From: an uncultured Eubacteriales bacterium | GTDB lineage: Bacteria; Bacillota; Clostridia; Oscillospirales; Oscillospiraceae | DNA: 22,610 nt | Assembly: GCA_900554705.1 (NCBI GenBank) | Contig: USIH01000016.1 | Coordinates: forward strand, 1-22,610 | Direction of reading: 5' to 3' | Shown: positions 15,172 through 21,928 of the stretch, piece after piece | Numbering within the stretch: position 1 is the stretch's first letter | How the letters are laid out: the number at the start of each line of letters is the position of its first letter | Notes under the pieces: generated by a model | What the model was told of the DNA's origin: nothing | Database searches by the model: none | The model's input: the letters and a program-made list of their open reading frames with translations, nothing else | Made by a program: the position numbers and the translations under genes

Positions 15172-15985
15172 GTGAGCTTTACAAAGAGAGAAAAAGCGGC
15201 GCACATAGTCACGAGGAGCGTGATCGCGATCTATGTCATTTATGCTATGCTGCTGCGCTGGGTGACGCCGCTGCAAGATAAGCAGCCGCTGCGCGTGTTT
15301 GCTTTCTATTTCATCGGAAAACAGAATCTCTCGGGTGTAGGCGTGTGGCTGCTTTTTGTCGGCCTGCTTGTCTTTATGCTCTTTATGTACGTGCTGCTTA
15401 ATCAGTTGCTGGCGGCAAGATCTATGTTCGCGCAGGCGTGCGGGATGCTCCTGTTCGGGGTCGATTTTCTGCTTTTTGTGCCTTGGACGCATTCACGGCG
15501 TGTGGTGGTACGTGAGCGCGGCGCTGGAGGGCATCTTGGTGGTTTCGCTGGAAGAGAGCATCCGCCTGTGCCTGAAGCGGGAAAGGACGCTTTCCGCGCC
15601 GCCGACGGAGGACGGCGTGCAGTGCTTCGCGGATCATCGAGCGGAGTTTCAGACGTTGCAGGAGGCGCTGCGTGGCCTCCCCGTGACGAAGATCGGCAAA
15701 GGGCTGCCCGCCGCTGCCGTCAAGCAGGAGGCAGCGGGCTGGCAGATATGCAGCGGGGAGACGCTGTCTGACGACGCACTTGCGCAGCTGGGCGATGCGC
15801 TAAAGCCGCTTGCGGGCGTCCTGTACGGCGTGAGCGTGCTGACGCCGTTTACCCACTTCATCGTCTCGCCCGCCAATGTCGAAGGCCGCGTGTGCGTCAG
15901 CTACAGCCCCGACGGCACGGAGCCGACGCAGTTCGTCCGCGACCTGCGCCCCATCGAGCCGCATTGGTTCGCCCTGCGCCTTTGA
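15172..15985 (+). pseudogene. WFALRLG-family membrane protein, frameshifted copy
   Basis: The start is GTG 15172, with GGAGGG six bases upstream. The first frame gives an N-terminal membrane region with helices at about residues 14-30, 55-80 and 85-104. It then runs out of frame near a T5 run at 15473-15477. The next frame continues with HGVWWYVSAALEGILVVSLEESIRLCLKRE and the conserved C-terminal domain down to IEPHWFALRL and TGA 15983. Removing one T restores a continuous protein that aligns over its length with the intact gene at 18091. It is probably a pseudogene; a sequencing error or slippage-controlled expression are alternatives. It pairs with the next gene exactly as 18091 pairs with 18931. 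Confidence 0.8.
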
Positions 15986-16020
15986 CGGGCGCGACAATTC
16001 TCAAAAACTGGAGAAATACA

Positions 16021-16827
16021 ATGGAATTGAAAGAAAAAGAACCGACGCCCCTCGGTTTCCTCGGCTTTTTGAACGAGGTCTGCCTCTATGCCACATTTGT
16101 ATTTAACAGCATTTATATCGTGCTGGACGAGGTGCTTTTTCCCGATCAGGGCGTTGTGATGAAGATCTTGTTCGCCCTGCCGCAGATTTTGCTTGCCGCG
16201 GCATATCTGGCCTTCAACCTGTCGCGCAGACTGCGCAAGGCGGCGTTTGCTGTGATGATCGGAATTTTCCTCATGGAGCTGGCGGCCGACGTCGTGCTGA
16301 TGGTCGTCTTGGAAGAGGCGCGGTTCATCGCAATTCTGGTGGCGGCGCAGCTAATTGCGGCTGCGTGTGTGATCCAGCAATATGCCCTGATAAAAAAGAA
16401 GGCGAGTACGCTGGCGCGGCGCGATCTGGCGATTCAGGCCTTTGCCGACCATCGGGCGGACTTCTTGGCGCTGCGTGATACGCTGCGCTTTCTCCCCGTC
16501 CGGAGAATCGGAAAGGAGCTGCCCGACGCGCCCGCAGCGCAGGAGGCGGCGGGCTGGCAGGTGTGCAGCAGGGAGGCGCTTGCCGCCGATGCACTCGCGC
16601 ACTTGGGCGACGCGCTCGCGCCGCTTGCGAATGTCCTATATGGCGCGGAGATGCAGGCGCCGTTTACCTATTTCTACGTTTCGCCGGACGATGGGGCAGG
16701 CCGCGCCTGCGTCTGCTATAGCCTCGACGGCACGGAGCCAACGGAGCACGTCTGCGATCTGCACCCCATCGAGCCGCGCTGGTTCGCTCTGCGCCTCGGA
16801 AAAGCGGTCGATTGTGACATTATGTAA
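16021..16827 (+). CDS. WFALRLG-family membrane protein with extended C-terminus
   Basis: ATG 16021 follows CTGGAGAAA. The product is 268 residues. Three to four membrane helices lie in the first 120 residues (VCLYATFVFNSIYIVL, ILFALPQILLAAAYLAF, AAFAVMIGIFLMELAADVVLMV, FIAILVAAQLIAAACVI). A basic stretch (KKKASTLARRD) leads to a conserved domain of about 145 residues: HRADFLALRDTLRFLPVRRIGKEL, QEAAGWQVCSREAL, DALAHLGDAL, APFTYFYVSPDD, CYSLDGTEPTE, IEPRWFALRLG. The usual stop after RLG is missing, so the frame runs on for KAVDCDIM and stops at the TAA inside dif-like site 5. It is closest to the gene at 18931. I recognise no family. Confidence 0.75.
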   Translation: MELKEKEPTPLGFLGFLNEVCLYATFVFNSIYIVLDEVLFPDQGVVMKILFALPQILLAAAYLAFNLSRRLRKAAFAVMIGIFLMELAADVVLMVVLEEARFIAILVAAQLIAAACVIQQYALIKKKASTLARRDLAIQAFADHRADFLALRDTLRFLPVRRIGKELPDAPAAQEAAGWQVCSREALAADALAHLGDALAPLANVLYGAEMQAPFTYFYVSPDDGAGRACVCYSLDGTEPTEHVCDLHPIEPRWFALRLGKAVDCDIM

Positions 16828-16830
16828 ACT
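16820..16830 (+). other. dif-like (Xer) site 5, right arm only
   Basis: TTATGTAAACT is identical to the XerD arm of the B. subtilis dif site as I recall it. The upstream side (GTCGATTGTGACA) shares only CGAT and the ACA before the arm with sites 1-3 and hardly resembles a XerC arm. The arm contains the stop codon of the preceding gene. Confidence 0.45.
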
Positions 16831-16857
16831 GATAGACAAAAGAAAGGGGGACGGCGC

Positions 16858-17490
16858 ATGAAATTCTGCTATAAACGCGTGTTGTTCTATGTTTTGCTCA
16901 TTGCGAGCCTTGCCGGTTTCGTGGGCGTGACGGCAGTTCTTGTATATGAGATCGTCGGGAAGCGGACGGTCGTCTACGAAACGTCCGCGCTGAAGCTGCT
17001 GTTTGACCTGATGTGCCTTGTCGTCGTGTACTTCTTCGGAAAGTACGATAGCGATCGGAAAAAGGCGGGTCAATTCTTCCAAGAAAACCGCTTGCTGCTG
17101 CATCAGACACTTCTGGCACTCAGCGATGAGCCGATCCTCTGCGTTGCGTCAAAGCGGAAACGGGGGAAGGCGGCGGGCGCTTTGGCGGTGGACGGATGCT
17201 ATGTCCTTCCCGAAGCCGCCGCGCCGGAGAAGTCGATACATAATGCGGCTGCGGCAGCTGCGAAGCTGTATGCCGGACTGAAGCAGCGGGAGGACGCGAC
17301 CTATTCCGACTATTCGGAAAACACGCTGCAATTCTGCCTCCGTAGAAAGAGGCCGCGCGTATGGACGGTGCGGGTGAACAGCAGCGGCCTGAGGTATACG
17401 CTCTTTTTCTCGCCGGACGGCAAGACGCAAGCGCTGAATGAGATCGCGTTTTTTCCGCCAAAAAAGCTCACAGACGGCTGGTTTGTATGA
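16858..17490 (+). CDS. Two-TM membrane protein, divergent relative of the WFALRLG family
   Basis: ATG 16858 has AAAGGGGG seven bases upstream. The product is 210 residues with membrane helices at about 9-30 and 46-61, and a basic loop after them. The soluble part keeps the layout of the WFALRLG family at low identity: FFQENRLLLHQTLLALS near the start of the domain, then GCYVLPEAAAPEKS, NTLQFCLRRKRP, and a matching end YTLFFSPDGKTQALNEIAFFPPKKLTDGWFV (compare YFYVSPD, DGTEPTE and PIEPRWF). It probably shares the fold with two rather than three or four helices. It is the first gene after dif-like site 5. Function unknown. Confidence 0.68.
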   Translation: MKFCYKRVLFYVLLIASLAGFVGVTAVLVYEIVGKRTVVYETSALKLLFDLMCLVVVYFFGKYDSDRKKAGQFFQENRLLLHQTLLALSDEPILCVASKRKRGKAAGALAVDGCYVLPEAAAPEKSIHNAAAAAAKLYAGLKQREDATYSDYSENTLQFCLRRKRPRVWTVRVNSSGLRYTLFFSPDGKTQALNEIAFFPPKKLTDGWFV

Positions 17491-17494
17491 CAAA

Positions 17495-17508
17495 GCGCGA
17501 CGTCGCGC
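17495..17508 (+). repeat. Perfect 14-bp palindrome between two genes
   Basis: GCGCGACGTCGCGC lies just after the stop of the preceding gene and 43 nt before the next start. It is too short and tight for a good hairpin loop. It may be a protein-binding site or chance in GC-rich DNA. Confidence 0.35.
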
Positions 17509-17551
17509 GGAGGCCAAGCGTGAGCGTTCCGCATCCCAAAGGAGGGAGCAT

Positions 17552-17980
17552 ATGAAACGAAACCTTGTCTGTACGCTGCTGCTCGTACTGTTCGCGTCTG
17601 TGCTGGTCTTTCTCTGGTCGTTTACGGCACCCGTGCCCGTAAAGAATGACGTGCGCGCGATCTTGTCCGACGACTATTTCGACTGGTATCGCAATGAGGC
17701 GCGGACGGTTCGATACAACGGGGAGGTGTTCACGACGCGATCGCCCGTCGCGATCCCCGAAGACCTGACGGACTTGTCGCTCATCAGCACTTCGGTGGCG
17801 ATCCAATGGGAGCAAGAACAAATTGACGGCAATGTGACGGAGCGTGACGAGGTCATCTATTATTTCATGCAGACCGAGGACGGAAGCGCCCTGTTTCTTG
17901 TGCCGCATGAGTTAAGGCGCGGCATTCTTGGCGACGCGCCCCGCCCGTTCGCGTTTTTCCTCGTCCGCGCGCAGGCGTAA
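17552..17980 (+). CDS. TM-anchored hypothetical protein, 142 aa
   Basis: ATG 17552 has AAAGGAGGGAG upstream, which settles the start against longer upstream readings. MKRNLVCTLLLVLFASVLVFLWSF is a basic plus hydrophobic membrane anchor, followed by APVPVKNDVRAIL and a soluble domain of about 110 residues (DDYFDWYRNEARTVRYNGEVF, SLISTSVAIQWEQEQIDGNVTERDEVIYYFMQ). The same layout, one anchor followed by a PVK motif, occurs in the 13045 product, but the similarity is too weak to claim homology. The gene is intact. Family and function are not recognised. Confidence 0.68.
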   Translation: MKRNLVCTLLLVLFASVLVFLWSFTAPVPVKNDVRAILSDDYFDWYRNEARTVRYNGEVFTTRSPVAIPEDLTDLSLISTSVAIQWEQEQIDGNVTERDEVIYYFMQTEDGSALFLVPHELRRGILGDAPRPFAFFLVRAQA

Positions 17981-18003
17981 ATGCAAGGTGCGCATCGGGG
18001 GCA

Positions 18004-18033
18004 TTGACGCCGCGTATGTCATTATGGTATCGT
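18004..18033 (+). promoter_or_regulatory. Candidate promoter for the 18091 gene
   Basis: TTGACG (18004-18009) and TATCGT (18028-18033) are separated by 18 bp and sit in one of the longest gaps between genes of this module. They are followed by A-rich DNA and a hairpin in the expected leader. Confidence 0.4.
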
Positions 18034-18043
18034 AAAAAAGAGA

Positions 18044-18073
18044 ACGTGTCCCGACGGCGGCGTGGGGACACGT
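18044..18073 (+). promoter_or_regulatory. Leader hairpin before the 18091 gene
   Basis: ACGTGTCCC (18044-18052) pairs perfectly with GGGACACGT (18065-18073) around a 12-nt GC-rich loop, ending 17 nt before the start codon and just upstream of its ribosome site. No T-run follows. It could shield or stabilise the leader. Its role is not shown. Confidence 0.45.
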
Positions 18074-18090
18074 GAAGAAGGGGAAAAGAA

Positions 18091-18912
18091 ATGAAAAAAT
18101 CGACCTATGAGAAGATCGTCTCGCATTGGATCCCGCTCGCGGTGATCCTCCTGTCCGTTTTTCGTGTGCTGTTTTCCATATGGACATGGCAACTGAACTA
18201 CAATATGTTCCTGAACTACCTGCTTACCCACCTCGTCCTGCCGTTCTGGATCGGGATCTTCGTCAACATCGGCCTCATCGTGTTCTGGGTGGTCTTCTAC
18301 GTCACCGTCATTCGGCTGGCGCGCGGCAGTGCCTCGTTTGGCCTGCGGATCTTCAGCGCGGTGCTGTTCGGCATTGACGCGCTGACGATCCTCATTTTCC
18401 TGTGCATCGGCGTGTTCCACGGCCTTTGGTGGTATACGGGCGCGGCCTTGGAGGCGGTCATGGCGGTCTCTCAAGTGGAGAGTATCCGCCTGTGCTTGGA
18501 GCGGGAAGAGGCCTTTTCAACGCTGCCGGTCAAGACCGGAGCGCGACGCTTTGAGAAGCATCGGGCGGAATTTCAGGCGCTGCAAGAGGCGCTGCGCGGC
18601 CTGCCTGTGACGAAGATCGGCAAGGAGCTGCCTGCCGCTGCCGTCAAGCAGGAGGCAGCGGGCTGGCAGGTGTGCAGCGAGGAGACGCTGTCCGACGACG
18701 CGCTTGCGCACTTGGGGGACGCGCTCACGCCGCTTGCGGGCGTGCTGCACGGGGCGAGCGTGCAGGCACCGTTTACTTACTTCTACGTTTCGCCCGCCAG
18801 CATTGGCGGCCGCCTCTGCCTGTGCTACAGTCCCGACGGGACGGAGCCGACGCAGTACGTCCGCGAGCTGTGCCCCATCGAGCCGCACTGGTTTAGCTTC
18901 CGCCTCGGTTGA
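18091..18912 (+). CDS. WFALRLG-family membrane protein, intact reference copy
   Basis: ATG 18091 follows GAAGGGGAAA. The product is 273 residues: four hydrophobic segments in the first 130 residues (about 14-32, 48-78, 84-108, 110-126), with WWYTGAALEAVMAVSQVESIRLCLERE linking to the soluble domain. The domain shows HRAEFQALQEALRGLPVTKIGKEL, QEAAGWQVCSEETL, DALAHLGDAL, APFTYFYVSP, CYSPDGTEPTQ and ends IEPHWFSFRLG. It is the intact counterpart of the frameshifted gene at 15172. The soluble domain is much more conserved between copies than the membrane part. No family is recognised, and whether the soluble domain faces inside or outside is unclear. Confidence 0.78.
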   Translation: MKKSTYEKIVSHWIPLAVILLSVFRVLFSIWTWQLNYNMFLNYLLTHLVLPFWIGIFVNIGLIVFWVVFYVTVIRLARGSASFGLRIFSAVLFGIDALTILIFLCIGVFHGLWWYTGAALEAVMAVSQVESIRLCLEREEAFSTLPVKTGARRFEKHRAEFQALQEALRGLPVTKIGKELPAAAVKQEAAGWQVCSEETLSDDALAHLGDALTPLAGVLHGASVQAPFTYFYVSPASIGGRLCLCYSPDGTEPTQYVRELCPIEPHWFSFRLG

Positions 18913-18930
18913 CGGAAGGGGGGCTACGCA

Positions 18931-19704
18931 TTGGATCAAAGACGTTATGGCGGCCGGAGATACCTGTTTTGGATCTGTTTCGGCCTGTCGCTCTACTGGA
19001 ACAGTGTCTATTTCGTGTTGGGGGGATACCTCTTTCCCGACAAGAGCATGACGGTCAAGGCGCTTTTTGCGCTGCCGCACGCGCTGACCCTTGCCGCCTA
19101 TCCGATCTTTTGCCTGTCGCGCAGGCTGCGCACGGCGGCGTTCGTCACGCTGCTCTGCATCTTTTTGCTCGACCTTGCGGCCGATGCCGCGCTGGTTTAT
19201 ATTGAAGGCATTGCAACATGGGGGTACGCGGCGTTCGTTTTGTTTACGCGCGTGGTCGTGCTCTGGAATGTGGTGCGCCGCTTCCGCGCCATGCAAAAGA
19301 GAAAGGGCACGCTGGCGCGGCGAGACACGGCGCTGCGCGCCTTTGCCGACCATCGGGCGGACTTTTTGGCGCTGCGTGACGCGCTGCGCTTCCTCCCCGT
19401 CCGCAGGATCGGGAAAAAACTGCCCGACGTGCCCGTGATGCAGGAGGCGGCGGGCTGGCAGGTGTGCAGCAGAGACGCGCTGCCTGATGATGCACTCGCG
19501 CACTTGGGCGATGCGCTCACGCCGCTTGCGGATGTCCTATACGGCGTGGAGATGCAGGCGCCGTTTACCTATTTCTACGTTACGCCAGACGATGGGACAG
19601 GCCGCGCCTGTGTCTGCTACAGCCTCGACGGCACGGAGCCGACGGAGCAAGTCTGCGACCGAAAGTCCATCGAGCCGCGCTGGTTTGCCCTGCAACTGGA
19701 GTGA
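18931..19704 (+). CDS. WFALRLG-family membrane protein, partner of the 18091 gene
   Basis: TTG 18931 is taken as the start, since GGAAGGGGGG lies seven bases upstream and no ATG is suitably placed. The product is 257 residues. Membrane helices lie at about 11-31, 43-60, 69-88 and 95-112, with the same N-terminal pattern as the 16021 product (FCLSRRLRTAAFV against FNLSRRLRKAAFA). A basic linker (RKGTLARRD) leads to HRADFLALRDALRFLPVRRIGKKL, QEAAGWQVCSRDAL and the rest of the conserved domain, ending SIEPRWFALQLE. It starts 18 nt after its partner, so the two are co-transcribed and may form a heteromer. Its stop codon lies within dif-like site 6. Confidence 0.75.
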   Translation: MDQRRYGGRRYLFWICFGLSLYWNSVYFVLGGYLFPDKSMTVKALFALPHALTLAAYPIFCLSRRLRTAAFVTLLCIFLLDLAADAALVYIEGIATWGYAAFVLFTRVVVLWNVVRRFRAMQKRKGTLARRDTALRAFADHRADFLALRDALRFLPVRRIGKKLPDVPVMQEAAGWQVCSRDALPDDALAHLGDALTPLADVLYGVEMQAPFTYFYVTPDDGTGRACVCYSLDGTEPTEQVCDRKSIEPRWFALQLE

Positions 19705-19722
19705 TATGATGTTATGTAAACT
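19695..19722 (+). other. dif-like (Xer) site 6
   Basis: Left arm ACTGGAGTGAT, centre ATGATG, right arm TTATGTAAACT, 28 bp in total. The right arm matches the B. subtilis XerD arm exactly as I recall it; the left arm shares only its first bases. It overlaps the stop of the preceding gene. Confidence 0.5.
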
Positions 19723-19771
19723 AAAACGCGAGCCGCCGCGGACGATCCGGCGTGAGCGCAGGTCGGCTTGC

Positions 19772-19987
19772 ATGAGAAAAAAGGCCTACGTCCTTCACAA
19801 CAAGGTGTCCCTCTTCCGGCTCACGGCGCAAGGGTCGGACGGGGAGGAGCATACCCTCTATGAATTGCAGCTGCACAATTGGGACGACGCCGTCTCTTCG
19901 CTGCGGTTTACCTTTTGGGATGCCCTGCCGGAAGAACAGATCGTCGCTTACATGGAGGCAATCGCGTATTCTTATGTTTATAACTGA
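19772..19987 (+). pseudogene. Truncated C-terminal copy of the 11832 family
   Basis: The open frame VLHNKVSLFRLTAQGSDGEEHT to EEQIVAYMEAIAYSYVYN matches the last 65 or so residues of the 11832 product (FYRITIQKENGESET to GQMIKYMEAIAFSYYYY). The membrane anchor and first two thirds are absent; homology begins about 60 nt after dif-like site 6. ATG 19772 has no convincing ribosome site. It is best read as a 5'-deleted relic whose break lies beside the site. Confidence 0.68.
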
Positions 19988-20009
19988 CAATACAGAAAGG
20001 AGAAATACG

Positions 20010-20718
20010 ATGCGGAGATTTGCAGTTAAGCCGACATTTCGCGGTTGGGCGCTTTATTTCTTTCGAGGAAATGAGCAAGTCGCATACGCAAGCGGGGAGC
20101 AGACCGTCTACTTGGAGGGGGCGCGTGCTTATTCGTTTTCTCGACTGTTTTCCGTTCCTGCGTTTCTCATTTTGCTGATCTTTTGGCCTACGGAGGCAGC
20201 CGGTGCTTGGAAGCGAAGGTATGTTGTGCTTCGGATAGCGCTTGTGCTGTTGGCCTCCGCTGTTTCCTATGTACTGGTTTGCCGTGGCAGGCTGCCCGGG
20301 CTGTCAAAAGGGGGCGAGACGCGCCGCCTGAACGCTGTTGCGCCCCCCACTGTGCAACGGGGAAAATTACCGTCGCCTGCTTTTCTGCCGTCGACCGATC
20401 CTGCGCGGCGTGGATGCACAGGAGGAAGCGGTCTTTACAACAAACAGACCGAAATGGTGGTGCAGTATTGGATTTATTCTGCTCGCGGAGATTCGGATAC
20501 TTTTGTGGTTGACCTATATTTTGCAGCCGCAGTTCCCTGTGCCCGGGCGTTATATGTTTGGGCTTGCATGGCTGACGGAGGCTGTCGCAGTTTTGCTCAG
20601 TTTGCTGGGCAAACAAATTCTGCTGCGCTGCTTCCCACGCTACTGGAGCCGGGTCTGCACGGCTCAACAGGGCGAGGACGTCGGTTGTGACGCAGATGAC
20701 CCGGGGATTTTCATTTGA
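20010..20718 (+). pseudogene. Frameshifted copy of the 9589 membrane-protein family
   Basis: ATG 20010 follows AAAGGAG. The first frame (MRRFAVKPTFRGWALYFFRG to RGRLPGLSKGGETRR) matches the first half of the 9589 product. Similarity then jumps to the next frame at a C6 run (20343-20348) and continues with ENYRRLLFCRRPIL, RPKWWCSIGF and two membrane helices to TGA 20716. Removing one C restores a protein of about 235 residues. The break may be a true mutation, slippage-based switching or a read error. It precedes a YcxB-like gene, as its relative does. Confidence 0.78.
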
Positions 20719-20749
20719 CCACGGCAACAAAAAGTTTGGAGGTAGAGCA

Positions 20750-21319
20750 ATGCTTGTTTTTCGTTCCTGTTCGTCTGCGCGGCGCACACTTCGGTGGGAT
20801 GCGCTTGCGGCACGCCTTGCGCCGGATTTTTATTGTACGCGGCCGCTGACCCTTCTGGCTTATATTGCTTGGGTGATCTTTACTGCCGTAAAGGGGATGA
20901 TCCCATCCATGCCGATCCCGTTTGCGCTCAGTGTTCTGATCATTGTCTATGTGCTCTATGAGCGCCGCTCGCACTATATGAATTTCTTTTCCAATCTGAG
21001 GCACCTTCATCGAACGGTCACGGTGGAGGGCGAGTTGATTTGTGCCGACGTGCAGGAGAGCGGCAGCCATTGCGAGTGTCGGCTCGATGAAATGGTGGCG
21101 GCGTCGGTCACGGATCGGGGAATGCTCCTCTATTTCAAGCAATGCGCTGTCCTGATCCTTTCCGAGGACGGTGAGGGCTACGCCGACTTTGCCGCGCGGA
21201 TCAGAGGGCTTTCCAAGGAGCGCACAAAAAAGTTCAGACGTTCGCGCATTTTCCCGTTTGTAATGGATATTTCTCTGCTTGCCTACATCGTCTACTTGTT
21301 CTCGCTGTTTGCCCAATAA
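20750..21319 (+). CDS. YcxB-like membrane protein, copy 3
   Basis: ATG 20750 follows GGAGGT by six bases. The product is 189 residues and aligns without gaps to the 10504 copy: two membrane helices (about 35-56 and 60-76), HRTVTVEGELICADVQESGSHCECRLDEM, SVTDRGMLLYF.QCAVLILSEDGEGYADFAARI, and a C-terminal membrane helix. Its best relatives are YcxB-like proteins of poorly known function. It is the last gene before dif-like site 7 and, unlike copies 1 and 2, has no lipoprotein gene behind it. Confidence 0.75.
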   Translation: MLVFRSCSSARRTLRWDALAARLAPDFYCTRPLTLLAYIAWVIFTAVKGMIPSMPIPFALSVLIIVYVLYERRSHYMNFFSNLRHLHRTVTVEGELICADVQESGSHCECRLDEMVAASVTDRGMLLYFKQCAVLILSEDGEGYADFAARIRGLSKERTKKFRRSRIFPFVMDISLLAYIVYLFSLFAQ

Positions 21320-21332
21320 GGGAGTAGCGGCG

Positions 21333-21360
21333 TCTGCCAGAGAAAAGTGTTATGTAAACC
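21333..21360 (+). other. dif-like (Xer) site 7, last of the array
   Basis: Left arm TCTGCCAGAGA, centre AAAGTG, right arm TTATGTAAACC. The right arm is 10/11 against the recalled B. subtilis XerD arm, and the left is weak at 5/11. It marks the border between the small-gene array and ordinary chromosomal genes. Confidence 0.5.
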
Positions 21361-21403
21361 GAACACACCGCAGGGGCTTTGCCTCCGTGGCGAAAAAAGG
21401 AAC

Positions 21404-21433
21404 TTGCGCAAAAGCCTCCCAAGGTGGTATATT
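21404..21433 (+). promoter_or_regulatory. Promoter of the Rrf2-type regulator
   Basis: TTGCGC (21404-21409) and TATATT (21428-21433) are separated by 18 bp and lie 20 nt upstream of the start codon. The short leader would hold only the ribosome site AAAGGAGG. Confidence 0.5.
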
Positions 21434-21453
21434 ATAGGAAAGGAGGCGCTGCC

Positions 21454-21879
21454 ATGATGATCTCAACGCGAGGACGCTATGCCGTCCGTATTCTGCTCTA
21501 TCTTGCGGAGCACCGCAACGGGGAGTTTATCCCGATGAAGGCGGTGGCGGCAAGAGAAGAGATCTCCCTGAAATATATCGAAAAGATCATGCCGATGCTC
21601 AAATCCGGCGGACTGGTCGAAAGCACACACGGCATCGGCGGCGGCTACCGGCTGACCCGTGAGCCGGATAAGATCACGCTGTGGGACATTCTGACCCTTG
21701 CCGAGGGCGACCTTGCGCCCGTGACTTGCCTACAGGGCGATGCCGTCTGTATGCGGGCGGCGCAGTGCCGCACGCTGCCGGTCTGGCAGGGCTACTATCG
21801 GCTGACGCAGGAGTATTTCTCCGGCATCACGCTTGCCGACCTGATGCAGGTCGAGCCGGGCAACGACTATGTGATATGA
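21454..21879 (+). CDS. Rrf2/IscR-type transcriptional regulator
   Basis: ATG 21454 has AAAGGAGG seven bases upstream. The product is 141 residues, normal for the family. An N-terminal winged helix covers MISTRGRYAVRILLYLAEH, then a recognition region ISLKYIEKIMPMLKSGGLVES and the wing HGIGGGYRLTREP. Cys92, Cys99 and Cys105 (C-x6-C-x5-C) sit where IscR holds its iron-sulfur cluster, so it may sense Fe-S or cysteine status; CymR-type relatives control cysteine metabolism. The convergent neighbour carries the end of a cysteine synthase, which fits that link. The gene is outside the toxin/immunity array, has its own promoter and terminator, and probably belongs to the core chromosome. Confidence 0.9.
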   Translation: MMISTRGRYAVRILLYLAEHRNGEFIPMKAVAAREEISLKYIEKIMPMLKSGGLVESTHGIGGGYRLTREPDKITLWDILTLAEGDLAPVTCLQGDAVCMRAAQCRTLPVWQGYYRLTQEYFSGITLADLMQVEPGNDYVI

Positions 21880-21880
21880 G

Positions 21881-21910
21881 AAGCGCGGGAGGCTTGAGCC
21901 TCCCGCGCTT
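21881..21910. terminator. Bidirectional terminator between convergent genes
   Basis: AAGCGCGGGAGGC (21881-21893) and GCCTCCCGCGCTT (21898-21910) form a perfect 13-bp stem with a TTGA loop. It starts just after the regulator stop and lies 19 nt beyond the stop of the opposite gene. The T-rich stretch TTTCTATCATGCTTTTTC follows on the plus strand. A short direct repeat TCTATCATGC sits beside it. Confidence 0.85.
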
Positions 21911-21928
21911 TCTATCATGCTTTTTCTA

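Noticed and set aside
15892..16020. Longer start for the 16021 gene at 15892
   Set aside because: The extra residues are an out-of-frame reading of the preceding gene's tail; ATG 16021 has its own ribosome site and aligns with the paralogue.
18517..19503. A 328-codon open frame on the minus strand
   Set aside because: It lies antisense to two well-supported plus-strand genes of a repeated family, has Arg/Gln/His-rich composition typical of reversed GC-rich coding DNA, and no protein-like domain pattern.
6342..21359. Integron cassette array with attC sites
   Set aside because: The repeats do not carry the GTTRRRY and RYYYAAC boxes with an imperfect palindrome between them, cassettes hold several genes each, and no integrase is seen. 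The match to the dif XerD arm is better.
6327..21360. CRISPR-like array of regularly spaced repeats
   Set aside because: The spacing is kilobases and the spacers are genes.
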